Shown piece after piece: positions 1 to 11,500 of a DNA stretch of 64,000 nucleotides. The stretch lies in assembly GCA_029204225.1 (NCBI GenBank), contig CM055109.1, forward strand, positions 24,084,422-24,148,421, written 5' to 3'. A model generated the notes under the pieces. It was given only the letters and a program-made list of their open reading frames with translations. It did not search any database and was not told where the DNA came from. The stretch comes from Diphasiastrum complanatum (taxonomy: Eukaryota > Streptophyta > Lycopodiopsida > Lycopodiales > Lycopodiaceae). The stretch's first letter is position 1; every line of letters begins with the position of its first letter. A program made the translations under genes and the position numbers.

Positions 1-543
1 TTGCTATTATCTTGGATTTGGCACATGACATTGCTGGTATCAGAGCCTAAGAACCATGATTCATCATGAGTTTATGTGAATTCCATAAAATTTAAAGAGT
101 TTATTGTGTTTGTAGCATTCTATGTGCTAGGTTTCAACTTTTTACATTCACAAACTATTTTGACTCAATTTCAGACCTATCAATCTTCCTTTTTTGTATA
201 AATTCTTGTTCTGGATCAGCAGAAATTCCTCTTAGATTTTGCAAGGTACTGATTTTTCTTGATTTGGAGCTATAATGGCAAAGTTATGGCACTTTCAATA
301 AAATACATCCAAATCTAGTTAGCTACAGCTTTAGCTGTCTGTTTTTCTCAATTTTTTGCTGAACTTTTTTATTGTAAATTCATAGAGTTGTAGATTTGTG
401 TCTTAGCTTGAATCTGAGCCAATTTTCAATGAATTTGGTGAAAATTTGACAAAGATATGCAGGTTCTTGTGAAAGAGGTCCAATAAAATTAGAAAGAAGC
501 TCCGCCAAAAAAGAGGAGCATTTAATTAGCTCATCAAATTCCA

Positions 544-912
544 TTGTTTAATCAAGATATAGAAGACCATGGTTCTTCATTTGAAGATGCAGACTCTGAA
601 CATAGGAATGATATTGTCAAAGCGAAAGATGGTCAAGTGGTAGAACAAATTCCAGGTACATATATTGGTCAATTGGACGAATCAACTTATGATACATGTG
701 GTAACCATGTGAGTCAAATAGTCAAGTTGCAACTCTCTAGGGTGATTATAACCAATTTGTGGATTCTTGACCAAGAGAAAATTCATGAGCCAAACTGTCA
801 TTCTCAGCAACTGGAGCAATTTGGTTATGAGTACAAGCAAGTCAAAACAATTGAAGATCCAACAAAAGAAGATGATGGACACAATATGAGGGTGTTCAAC
901 ATGCAGGATTAG
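544..912 (+). CDS. Orphan ORF, 122 codons, inside LTR element
   Basis: An acidic, hydrophilic reading frame rich in Asp, Glu and Gln, with no zinc knuckle and no protease or polymerase motif. It lies about 500 bases downstream of the primer-binding site, where gag would normally begin, so it may be a decayed or unrelated leader protein of the element. The start is simply the first ATG of the open frame. I do not recognise the family; it could equally be a chance ORF. Confidence 0.2.
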   Translation: MFNQDIEDHGSSFEDADSEHRNDIVKAKDGQVVEQIPGTYIGQLDESTYDTCGNHVSQIVKLQLSRVIITNLWILDQEKIHEPNCHSQQLEQFGYEYKQVKTIEDPTKEDDGHNMRVFNMQD

Positions 913-1235
913 CCCATAGCCAAATGGATTTCGAGCAACAATCAATTTTTCAATATGACACTTCGGGTGAAGGTCAACTCATAAGTACCATTCGAGTTTC
1001 ACTCTGACCATCAAAGTCGAACAAAATCCACATCAGCACTTTAACCTAGCCAATGGACAAACAATCATGAATCATCCAATCAATGAGGTTATTCAGTTGA
1101 AAGAAAGAAAAGAAAAACATTTTTATTGAGGTTGAGGACGATTCGGTAATGGCTTTCTTGAGAATCCCATCTATGAATCATTCAAATTCAATTTGAAAAT
1201 TATTTGAGGATGTTTCAATTGTTGATATTGATTCA

Positions 1236-1577
1236 TTGGAATATGAGGTGTTCAAAGGTGATACCATGAGCAATGAAGATATTACGTTGTTCAATAGAGG
1301 TCTTATATGTATATTTTCTTGGACTAATGTTTCGAACGTATTCATGGCCAAGTATAGATACTACATCTTTGGAGAAAAGTCTAGGCTACATTTTGGAGCA
1401 ACAACATCAGGATTTGACTATAATGTGCAGAACTATGGATTATTCTTCAATGGAATTGAATTACATTGGCCAAATTTGAATGAGAATTCGATTGGATTTG
1501 AAGAATTTTACTATTGGCTAAAAGCATGGTTTGGTGGTACAACATGGACTTTCAAGGGGACTACCTTTCTTGGGTAG
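1236..1577 (+). CDS. Orphan ORF, 113 codons, inside LTR element
   Basis: An aromatic-rich frame (many Phe, Tyr, Trp) that ends in TAG at 1575-1577. A second overlapping frame of 68 codons covers the same bases. No domain is recognised. Its position between the primer site and the 3' LTR suggests it belongs to the interior of the element, but there is no independent evidence of expression or conservation. Confidence 0.15.
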   Translation: MEYEVFKGDTMSNEDITLFNRGLICIFSWTNVSNVFMAKYRYYIFGEKSRLHFGATTSGFDYNVQNYGLFFNGIELHWPNLNENSIGFEEFYYWLKAWFGGTTWTFKGTTFLG

Positions 1578-1616
1578 AAATGCACTTTTGTATTATTATA
1601 CACTATTTTCAACTAA

Positions 1617-1971
1617 TACTTTTGACTTGCAATAACTTTTTAACTGTAGCTCGGAAGTATGTCATGTAACATATCATTGGAAAAAAGCACTCGTCAAGCG
1701 CTTCCTAATGCACCAAACTCCGCTGAAATTGCACTTACCACTAAAAAGTTATGTCATTTTTAATGTGGACTCAAAAAAATATGATTAATAAAATCTTCAT
1801 ACTTTCGACTTTCCATAACATTTTAAATGTAGCTCATAAGTATGTCATGTAACATATCATTGGAAAGCACTCGTCAAGCGCTTTCTAACGCAACAAACTC
1901 CGCTGCAATTGGACTTACCACTAAGTCATTTTTAATGTGAACTCAGAACAATTATGAGTAATAAAATCTCC
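1617..1971. repeat. Diverged tandem duplication, about 175-180 bp unit
   Basis: Copy 1 (about 1617-1797) and copy 2 (about 1799-1971) share long blocks, including GTCATGTAACATATCATTGG and the core CACTCGTCAAGCGCTT, in the same order with small indels. Both end in ATAAAATCT. The unit lies in the non-coding interior of the LTR element. Confidence 0.85.
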
Positions 1972-2591
1972 AAAAAGTGAAATGTACTACCAAAATGGAT
2001 TTTTTTTTTGTACCACCAAACCATGCTTTTAGCCTTTGGACAACAATACATCCATCGACGTCCCTCAACATACATCTAATTTGCACTACCAACATCAGCT
2101 ACTTTGTATGGAACATTCTATTCGATCACCAATTTATATCTATAAACATTGATGGATCAATCACAATTTTATTAATCAGGGTGACTAAACAACATGGATT
2201 GTTTAATATAGTGAAAGAGCCAAATGTAATACAAAGACGCGAGTCCAAATGAATTGGGTGAATCATCCCAGTGGCATGATGTTGAGAAAGCAGACAAAAG
2301 AGAATATTGGGGTGATACATTCCATCCATTCCATGCAAATTACTTGCCAACAAACAATATGGTGCTTCATCAATATCTTCTTCGACTATCATTTTTTTTC
2401 AAGGGAACATAGGTTGCAAATTGAAGCTGTTAGATGGATATAATTCACACAGTATGAGATCTGCAACAATATGACATGTTGTTTGACATGACATCTCCAA
2501 TTATGACTATTTAAAATACATATTTGGAGAATTCAAGCTTATCAAATTAGTGTCTTCATTTTTTAGGATAAAAATGTTTAAGTAGATAGAG

Positions 2592-3027
2592 TGTCATGTA
2601 CTTTTAGTACATCAATGTTTACCAAGGTATCAAAATATCAATGTTAGCTTTGTTGGGCCCAAAAGAAACTACTAGTCTTAAGAATAAGGCGGTTTTCTCT
2701 TTAGGCCCTCCAAAGTATTATAATAAGAATAACAAGCCACCAAGGGCTCAATATACAATTAATAAGAGTTAACAAGGACTAAGTATCCTCAAGATATTTA
2801 TGTTAAGTTAGGAAATTTGTCTAGACAAGAGACATCATTTTGAGAATCATTTGGCTCATTTACAAAGGAGAGCACTAAGCTTTCTCTTTGTGAACGTGAG
2901 CTTTGGGATTTCCATTTGCTAGGTCTTATGTAGCTTCTTGTGAATATGCTATTTTGAATGCTTTGTACTTTTCTTGCTTTTAGCTATACTTTCATTGTTA
3001 AAGCTTTGTCTGCCTTAGCACATGACA
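2592..3027 (+). repeat. 3' LTR (436 bp)
   Basis: It begins TGTCATGT and ends ACATGACA, a perfect 8-base inverted terminus with the canonical TG...CA ends. Its last bases match the truncated 5' LTR at window positions 1-30. The base run just right of it (TCATG) continues an older copia reading frame. Confidence 0.75.
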
Positions 3028-3300
3028 TCATGCAAGATCCACACACATTGAGGTAGCCCAACCATCACTTTGTGATACAAAAGATCCTACTCAAAGAGAT
3101 CCTACTCCAACATGTGTCAAGCATTGATTGTGTGGCTGATATTTTCACTAAACCTTTTTCGAAAGGTCCTTTTCTAAAATTAAGATCAACTTTAGGAATT
3201 GGTAGTAGGAGTATGTTAAAACTAGGAAGTGTGAGAAAACTACAATATACCTACGATAATTATGTTTGCCCTCTTTTGCACAGTGTCCTTGTTAGTTGCA
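3028..3300 (+). pseudogene. Ty1/copia RNase H C-terminal remnant
   Basis: Immediately right of the LTR the translation reads through the THIEV motif and then, after a frame change, VADIFTKP and LRSTLGI, the standard end of the copia RNase H domain. The start of the domain is missing because the LTR element inserted here. Frameshifts make it non-functional. The family assignment is secure; element boundaries are not visible. Confidence 0.85.
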
Positions 3301-3422
3301 AGTTCGACAAAAGTTTAATCATTCAATACTAAAATTTGTGATCCACACTTATCATTAATCCCTTTAAGTTTCTTGAATTTTTGTTCTCTTTGTGGTTCTT
3401 TTATTTCTTCTCGTCTTGTGAC

Positions 3423-3544
3423 GACGATGAACCAAAGAAATCAAAATAGTTGTTATCAAAATCAAAAGGCTAAGGGATTTTTTGACGATGAACCAAAGAA
3501 ATCAAAATAGTTGTTATCAAAATCAAAAGGCTAAGGGATTTTCT
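3423..3544. repeat. Perfect tandem duplication, 61-bp unit
   Basis: Two adjacent copies (3423-3483 and 3484-3544) beginning GACGATGAACCAAAGAAATC are essentially identical, so the duplication is recent. It lies between the copia remnant and the VPS26 3' end. Confidence 0.9.
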
Positions 3545-4036
3545 CAAGCATCTTTTGCGCATAAGATAGCACATCCTTCTTGTGCTTTTGTTTGAGCATC
3601 TACAATTTGTCAATATGTTTATATTCAATCATGTTATGTTTTACGTCTTTTAGAATAGGCAGCATTTAGCTGCTTCCATGTACTTTAATCCTCCAAGCTA
3701 TATTGAGAAACCACTATAAGGCTTTTTTTTATGTATGGTAGGGAGCAATTCCAACTTTATGAACTCTTGTTTTTAGGTTTACTTGCAAAACAACTTGTGA
3801 TTGTGTGATACGAGTCCTCAAGCTTGCTTCTCCTGAATGTTGATTTATAGCACGAGGCTCTCTACAATGGTAACTGACCAACTAGGCCCACATATGGGCT
3901 ACTCGTCTTGATTATGTTTACTCATATTGATGTCTAAATTGATACAATGGATACTTATACTCAAATATGTATATCCAAATATGTAAGCAATAGGAGTTTA
4001 CAGTCTGATGAAGGAAAAATTACTAGACATAAAATA
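3545..4036. other. Intergenic stretch, no gene seen
   Basis: AT-rich sequence between the tandem duplication and the VPS26 3' untranslated region. No open frame with recognisable homology, no RNA gene and no clear transposon terminus was found. Confidence 0.5.
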
Positions 4037-4042
4037 TTTATT
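4037..4042 (-). terminator. Candidate VPS26 polyadenylation signal
   Basis: The minus strand reads AATAAA here, about 300 bases downstream of the VPS26 stop codon, within an AT-rich stretch. Position and sequence fit a plant near-upstream element, but AATAAA is common in such DNA and the cleavage site is not visible. Confidence 0.4.
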
Positions 4043-4339
4043 AAAGACAGCTCTCATTACTCCACGTTTCTGCATTCATATCTATCAGAGCCCAAGCCTT
4101 ATGGGAAACTGCATGAATAAATACTGAAATACATCCACAGATTTTATTTAGACATAAGCAAAAAGAGCAACACAGTGTGAGCAAATGAAACATCATCACT
4201 TGGCTGTGGTCATAAATGCATGTACTTCAGAGTTATAGGCTAGATAATTCCAGCAAGAAATCTAAACTAAAGGCCCAGCATGACAGCCATGACAACCAGA
4301 GCTCGAATGACACTACAGTAATGCATGAATAAAAAGGAT

Positions 4340-4509
4340 TCACTCAGCCCGATACAAGGTGATTTCCTGTTGTTTAAAGTATCGTCTGTCTTCCTCATCA
4401 ACCAGCACCAGATTTAGATAGTATTTCACACTAAATTTATTATTGATATTGCGATAAGTAGGAGTCAGATCATAAGGACTCAAAAACAATCTGATTGGAA
4501 TGGATTCAC
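4340..4509 (-). CDS. VPS26: VPS26 exon 11, C-terminus and stop
   Basis: Encodes ESIPIRLFLSPYDLTPTYRN, NNKFSVKYYLNLVLVDEEDR and RYFKQQEITLYRAE, then TGA at 4342-4340. The short tail after QQEITLYR is typical of plant VPS26; animal proteins carry a longer tail. Acceptor AATGCAG. Confidence 0.97.
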
Positions 4510-7500
4510 CTGCATTATGACACCAACAATCAAGTTAGCACTCACAGAGAGCCCCAGATAACACATACTTCGAACTTTTTTGACATAAATAACTTAGATT
4601 TTTCTTAAAGCAAAAGAAAAGTGAACAATAACTAACCACGAACTGGAGCCCCATCCATTATTTCATACTTTGCAAGAGTTTCACTCTCATTATACGTGTT
4701 TGGGCCTGAACCCGTTGACTCACGCCTTCTAATCTCGAGCTCCATATGCTTGATTTTTATGCGGACCAACAAAAAGTAAATCTTTCCAATGACAACATCC
4801 TTCAGGTGATATCTAATGCACACCATCACCAGCAAGCCCACCAAAGGGATATCAGTTCATATTGGACACACAATGACAGCAACAATCAAAACGTGAAGCT
4901 TCCAACATAGATACAGCAATTAGAAAGAACACAGATCATTCTGTATGTACAGAACAGAATAAGAAGATAATTCCACATGGAACGTGGGGATTTTCACCAT
5001 GTTTGGTACATTTCAGCATTCGCTCGAATTCACTACAATTCTCTTGTAACCATGAATGCAAACATGTACATACAATATGCCTTTACACAACTTACTTGCT
5101 TTTGCTGTACTCAAACTCAATGTGTAAACAGTCTTCAATGCCAACTTCCATCTGACAATGCCAAAGAGTTTCAGTAGTCATTCTTCCACTTTAGTGATTT
5201 AAGAGTACCTACCTAACAGTCACAAGTTTTGCTACCACAGGAAAGAAAATCCTAGCAAGCACATTTTTTACATACATTCTATATTGATGATTTCAACTCT
5301 GCAATAGAACTGACCTTAATGCTGTTGTTAATCTCCGGGTGGGGTTGATAATTCCGCACCTGTAGAAAAATCATGTGAACTTAAATGACCAATCAGATAT
5401 CACGACAGCTTGATAAGCATCACCTAAGAGGATACAACAAGGTCCTCCAAGTCACGACTTAGTTAAGACCTTTCCTATGAACTTTCTTCGAATTCTGGAG
5501 TTTGATTCCGTTTACCCGAACAAAGGACATACGAGACACAGCAATTGACCCAATACAACATAAAATGAGCAAGTTTGACAATAAGGCAAGACTGCTCACC
5601 CAAAAGTCTTTGTATTCCACAATATTAGTGGCATAATTACGTGTAATTGTGACCTTTAATACATACCTGCACCACATAGTTGGTCACATAATTGACAACT
5701 AGCTCAAGCTCAAAAATTAGATGTCGCAAATATTTGAAGAAGTATCTTTGTATCACTTTCTTTACAGGATTGCATTGAATGGAAGCCATGTAAGGGAACT
5801 CACTGAGATTACAAACAAAACTTCAATAAGACTAATCAACAGAGATATGCATATGTTCAAGCCTACCTAGACCCACTTATTGCGACTAGTTTATATTATG
5901 TAAGGCAAAAAGCCACCAAAGTGGTCAACCACAGCATCAGCATTTAGCACCCAAGCACGGAATCTAATATCAGAGAAGATATTAGCAAGAGCTTGAGATC
6001 ATTGTGTTGGATGGAAGTTCCCAAGGTACGAAGTCTCACAGGTTAACATCCCAATTCTTCCTCTGGAGACTTTGAATGATTCATGATCTTCTTGTACTTA
6101 CAAACGACAAGTAAAAAGCATCCTAGTCACTTTTACTCAACTGTGATCAACCTCTTTACTGATTGCAGATAGCTCCTATAAAAACATAGAGGCTAAAACT
6201 ACACCTTGCTGCTTTTTTTAATATAGAGCTACGAAGTGAACATAAAGCATCAAAGAGGCAGCTTCGATAACTCTCACAGAGGAAAGATAAGTGACAAAGG
6301 AAATCAGAAGTTCCCCTCCATATGGTATTTAGGATAAGACGCAGCCAACAAAACAAGCAAAAGTCTTCTTATTCTAAACTGAGAACTCAGTGTGTCTACA
6401 CAAGTACTAAGAGCAGCTAAGGCCTTTACTATCAAGTATACGGGCCCATTGTACCTGATGTCATTTGCCTATGCTTCAGATTCAATGGCAATCACCCAAA
6501 AGGTTTTTCCCAATAGAATCTGTGGCATGGGTGCATACAATAATGACAAGTATACATCCAATCAAGCCTGTGAGCCGAAATCTAATCTGCCAGGAATCTA
6601 ATGTGGGTACTCATAACATTGCAGATGAGCATTCACAGCGGTTAGCTTTAGTGTCTATGAGCAACCACACACCAGCTCAAGTCGAAGGCATGTTTGCAGA
6701 CGAAAATGGCAAGGAAACCCTACTGTGCAGCAAGGGATGTATGGAACCCCATGCTCATGGATGCAGAAACAATACCAAGCAGCAAAGGGGAACATGCACT
6801 TTATGGGCAATGTGAAATAAAGAAAGGCAAGACTGGCCCTCCATGTAGACCCAACAAAGATGCATGCAAATTAAACTGAATCATAACAAAACTGTCTTTT
6901 TGTCTGTTTTCATATTGCCCAGACAATCTATGGAGCCCATCATTGCTTCACATTGACCTTGCATCCACCTCCTTCTATCCGTTGTCTCTGTGCATTAGGA
7001 TCAACTTAAAATTTATATTTCTGCTAGAAGTACGGGGATTTCTGATCAACAGTCGTGCCTACGCAAGGAGCCAGTCTGTGGTCTGAGGTGGAGAGGATGG
7101 ATATATACACCCTTACTAAGCTCAAAATTCATTTTCTCAAGCACCAAAGGTTCTGAAAGTAGTCGGCGGAAAACAACCAGAGCCTCCAATAGCATATCTG
7201 ACAGATTCAGACAACCATCTCCAGCAACCACAGCTTCCACTTGTCTCCCCAAAGGACCAAGTGCCAGCTATGCCAGTGGACCAACTGAACACATGTACAT
7301 CTGATCCATTCACATACATGTACACCCTAGAAAAAACCCAAAATATTTAGAGCATAAGGTATTGGGATGTGGGCATTCCATACCCACCAGGAATGTGGAA
7401 CAGATTCCACTTCAACATAGACTGTTGGAACTTATAAAGGTGCAGCAACATTTCTAGAATCTTGATAGGCTACTGATAGGGCCCTAAAAGCCAACCTGTT

Positions 7501-8475
7501 CCAAAGCCCTACACTGAATATATTTACTTAAGACCATTGAGCGATTCTTACATGGAAACTACAAATGTAAACAGTTATCAGACCTCAGGAAAAACCTTTC
7601 AATCTCTTTAGTCCATCCAAATCAGGCCCAACATTTGAGAGGGATGCAATTGTGTAACATTTTCAAGAGAAGCTAAGTATCTATTCTTAAGCTTTGGTGA
7701 AAGACTTTTCAGGACTTGATTTAAAGAAGGCCAGCTGTCCTTTAATGCGTAGACATGTCAACAATCTAGATTATGATTTCACAACTGAGTAGCACACTTA
7801 TTTCATGAAACTTGATAATGATCACTATTTGATTATGTGTTATTTGAAGTTGATGATGCCAGTCTTACCTCAGTCTCACATTGACACCATTGTAGGATTC
7901 ATACTGCATTTCTACAGTAGAAAACTCAAACGGATAAGTCTTGCGTTCGTGAATTACACCAGGGACGTCCAGCTCCCTAACTGCAAACTTGACACCAAGC
8001 ACAAGGCTTTTCAGTACAAAGAAAAATTGAATCACAACACAGAATGGACAGTTGATATATTCTAGATATGTCCAAAATAGCATCCCTAAAACTAGTTTCA
8101 CTGCATACGAATGTCATGATCCTTTGGAGTATCATGCTATTTCCTATAAGTAAAAAACCTCACCAAGGGAGGTGAAGTCATAAAAACTTCCTCGATCGAA
8201 GTACAACTCTGCAATATGAAGAAAATAAAAGTCAAAGGTTGTTGCACAAAAGTCTTCTACAAGTTGGATTGAAATCTTTGCACTTTAACATATGGAAGGA
8301 AATTTTGTTTACTTCAAATGATAGTTTTGTCCACAGCTATACCTACGCAAAAGACTTGATGCTACAGAGGAATATGAAAACAACACTTTCATAGCAAGAA
8401 TAAATTAAACAATCGTATCAGCATATCACATAAGATCTAGAAAACAAGCCATAAGATTGAAAGTATATTTCTAAA

Positions 8476-8519
<44 letters not shown>

Positions 8520-11500
8520 TATTAATGTCTTTTTCATGCCAAAAAGGCATATAAGACAAAAGAGTATATGTCACAATGGGAACATATAAAATGACTCCAA
8601 AACAGTAAGGAAGAAAAGATACATGTGCATCTAACTGCAATATGACTGCAAAGACCTAAGATGAATTGATACAAGTATATCTAGATCCAATATGAGGATA
8701 TGCATGATATCATCATCTCCCACTACTAAGAAAGAAGGATGTAATGGGGGGCTGCGGGATGTAAGTCCAAGCTTGTTGTGTACCATAATGGTACGCCCTT
8801 CAGTGACGGCCTCACAAGGGACAAGGGACGCAAGTCTGGCGTTATCGACATATTTTAGTGCCACGTGTCACAATCCTAGGTGGTCACATGTCGCCGGCGG
8901 GACCGTGCTTGATGAGACCTACTATGCTATTGTAGGAAATCAAAGTGCCAAGATCCTTCTAACATTCAATCTCCATATACAAGAAGAAGAAGAAGAGGAA
9001 GAGGGACAGGGTTAGGTGCCCTCAAGGAGAGAGAATGTAGTAGCAATGCTTGAAAGGGAATGAATTACAAATGGATAATGAGTACATATAAATAGGCCTT
9101 CCAAGGGCCTAGACTCTTCCAAACCCTAAGTTCTAATACCTTCCAAACCCACTACTAATTATAGGGCACCCCCAAAAGTCAAGATAGGGTCCCTTAACAT
9201 AATTAAACTTACTTGGACCCACGAGTTACTACTAGACCAAAATTGGGTCCAACTTAACTAAAACTGACTTAACGTTTAAATAATAAACCTAACCCATGGT
9301 TACACAAGGCTCGACCTTTTGGGTCAAAGTAACCTATGGGAAACTAAGATTATCATTTATTATTTCTAACACCCTCCTTAAATGATAATGTAAAAAACAT
9401 AACATGACATGAAGTACGAAAAATTGCAACAAAAATGGAAAGTGTTGCATGCTGCCCAAAATTCCATGTAGCCGAAAAACAAAAGATGTGCTTGCTGTCC
9501 AAGCTTAATGCCGCCAAAAAAACTTCAGCTTGAAGTAGTCGAAGTAGCCGAAATCTCAGCCCCAATCATGCCCAATGTAGAAGAGATGTAGAATACGAAG
9601 TGCGGTAGCATCAAGTCGAAGAGTGAAGACAAGCATGCTCCATCCACAGTAGGTAACCAAAAAACTAGCCACAAGCCGAAATATGGATTTGCAATCCATC
9701 AATGGTTCCCACATGATTCCATAAGTCTTCTTACCACAAGAAACATAAAGAAGAGTATGATACTCTTTTACCATCACATCTCCCGAATCTTACTATCAAT
9801 TATCTGCTCACCATCACTAGGTAAGGCAACACCATCATCATAAGAAGTAAGCATCAAAACAGGAAAATCAGCATAAGGTACTGATTTTGGTGAGGCATGT
9901 GTGTTTTCTCCAAAATAAAAAGATGCTTTGTTATCCCGCAAAGACTCGGACAGCCAACAAGAGGCTATAGCAGGCTGTCCAACAGCCACAAAATCACCAA
10001 CACTTTGTTGTCCAAAGTGTTCCAAATGTGGACCTTGCTGTCCAAAAACCTTCCACAGGCCGTTCCCGATGCATAATAGGATGCTCACGATGTAACATAG
10101 GCTGAAAATGATCAATAAACCATGGCTGAATATGTTGTCCACCATCTTCAAGAAAAAAACCAACAGCTTGCCACTTTGAACACCCAAAAAATCCAGCAAC
10201 ACACCACTTTGAACCAACGTACTAATTGACATGATTTTTTCCCCTCCTCCATTAGTACAAATGGCTTCAAAGAATGCTTGATTTCAGCTTTTTCCAAAAC
10301 ATTAACTTGAGACTTGCTCATAATGTTCTTCACTAATGCATCCATCATTTGCAACAAATGGCTCAAGAGAACAAGAATGCTCTACCATACCAACATTCCG
10401 ATGCAAACTTGTACTTGTAAAAAGACAATGATCAAACTTTGCATTCCTTTGCTCTTCTACCTTCAAAGAGGATGAGGTAGAGAGGAGAAAGCATGATGAT
10501 GAATCCTTTATTCGGTATATCTTTAAAAGTGTTTCCCAAGCACTTTTAGAGGTCTTGCAAAATCTCAAATGATATAAGATAGATCTTGTTACCAATAAAA
10601 TCTTGATCATCACGTCGATGCCAAACCTCAGCTTGCAATTCCATGAAGAATAGTTGGTGCCATCCAACATATCTTCACCCGAACAAGTACGAATTGCTCC
10701 CAAATCTCTTGCCATAAGAACCAGCCAAGAAGATAAACTTTTTCAAACCCTAAATGTGCCCTAAAAGACACAAAAACCAGCAAGTATCAAATCTGAAAAA
10801 TCAGCACCGGAATGTGTCGAAACCACACATTAGATGGATGCAGGAACTCGCCCTCCTACAAGCCTTGTGTGCTGAAAATTTCAGCCTGAAATTGCATTAT
10901 AAACTCAAAAAACCAGCAAGCAAAGAATTAGATTAGCCTCCAACAAAGCTTTCCGGAACCCTTCTTTCTTGCCAAAAAGTGTGAACAATTCACACACGGA
11001 TAGGGCTTTTGCAAACACCCTACAAATGGTAATATGTTGTCCAATTTTCAGCCTCGGAATGTGATCAGATCATCACAAAAAATTAGCGCCTTCTTCCACA
11101 CCTGGAAACAAGCAAAAAAAAGCGGATCTTCACTTTGTAAAATCAGCAAGGGTGCTGATTTTTCAGCCAAATCAGAAGATAAAAATTGCTTGTAGATGGG
11201 CGCCCTCCTGCAAAGGAGCAAATCTGAAAAATAGGGCAGCAGCAGACCAACGGAAGTAGGATAAACCTACATGGATGTGGGCGACCTAAAAGCAGCCCCG
11301 AAGAAGATAATTAATGGCGCCTTCCTGCAACCTGAAAAATCAGCAAACAACCAACTGAATTTTTGGCGCCCAAAATCTTATTATCTCCTATGATGTGTGG
11401 CGCCCTCCTGCAAAACGGAAAAGAGTCAAAATTGAACGGATCTTCACTCCAAAAAATCAGCAAAGGTGCCGAATTTTTGTAATCCCTAAGTGAAGATGAT

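Larger units (their letters stand above)
1..3027 (+). mobile_element. LTR retrotransposon, 5' end cut by window, non-coding
   Basis: Bases 1-30 end in ACATGACA, the same end as the 3' LTR at 2592-3027, so they are the tail of the 5' LTR. A primer-binding site like plant initiator-Met tRNA (TGGTATCAGAGCC) lies at 35-47. The interior of about 2.5 kb contains no gag, protease, reverse transcriptase or integrase that I can recognise, only two short orphan ORFs and a tandem duplication. It is therefore most likely non-autonomous. On its right it interrupts a copia RNase H remnant. The expected duplicated target on the left lies outside the window. Confidence 0.75.
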
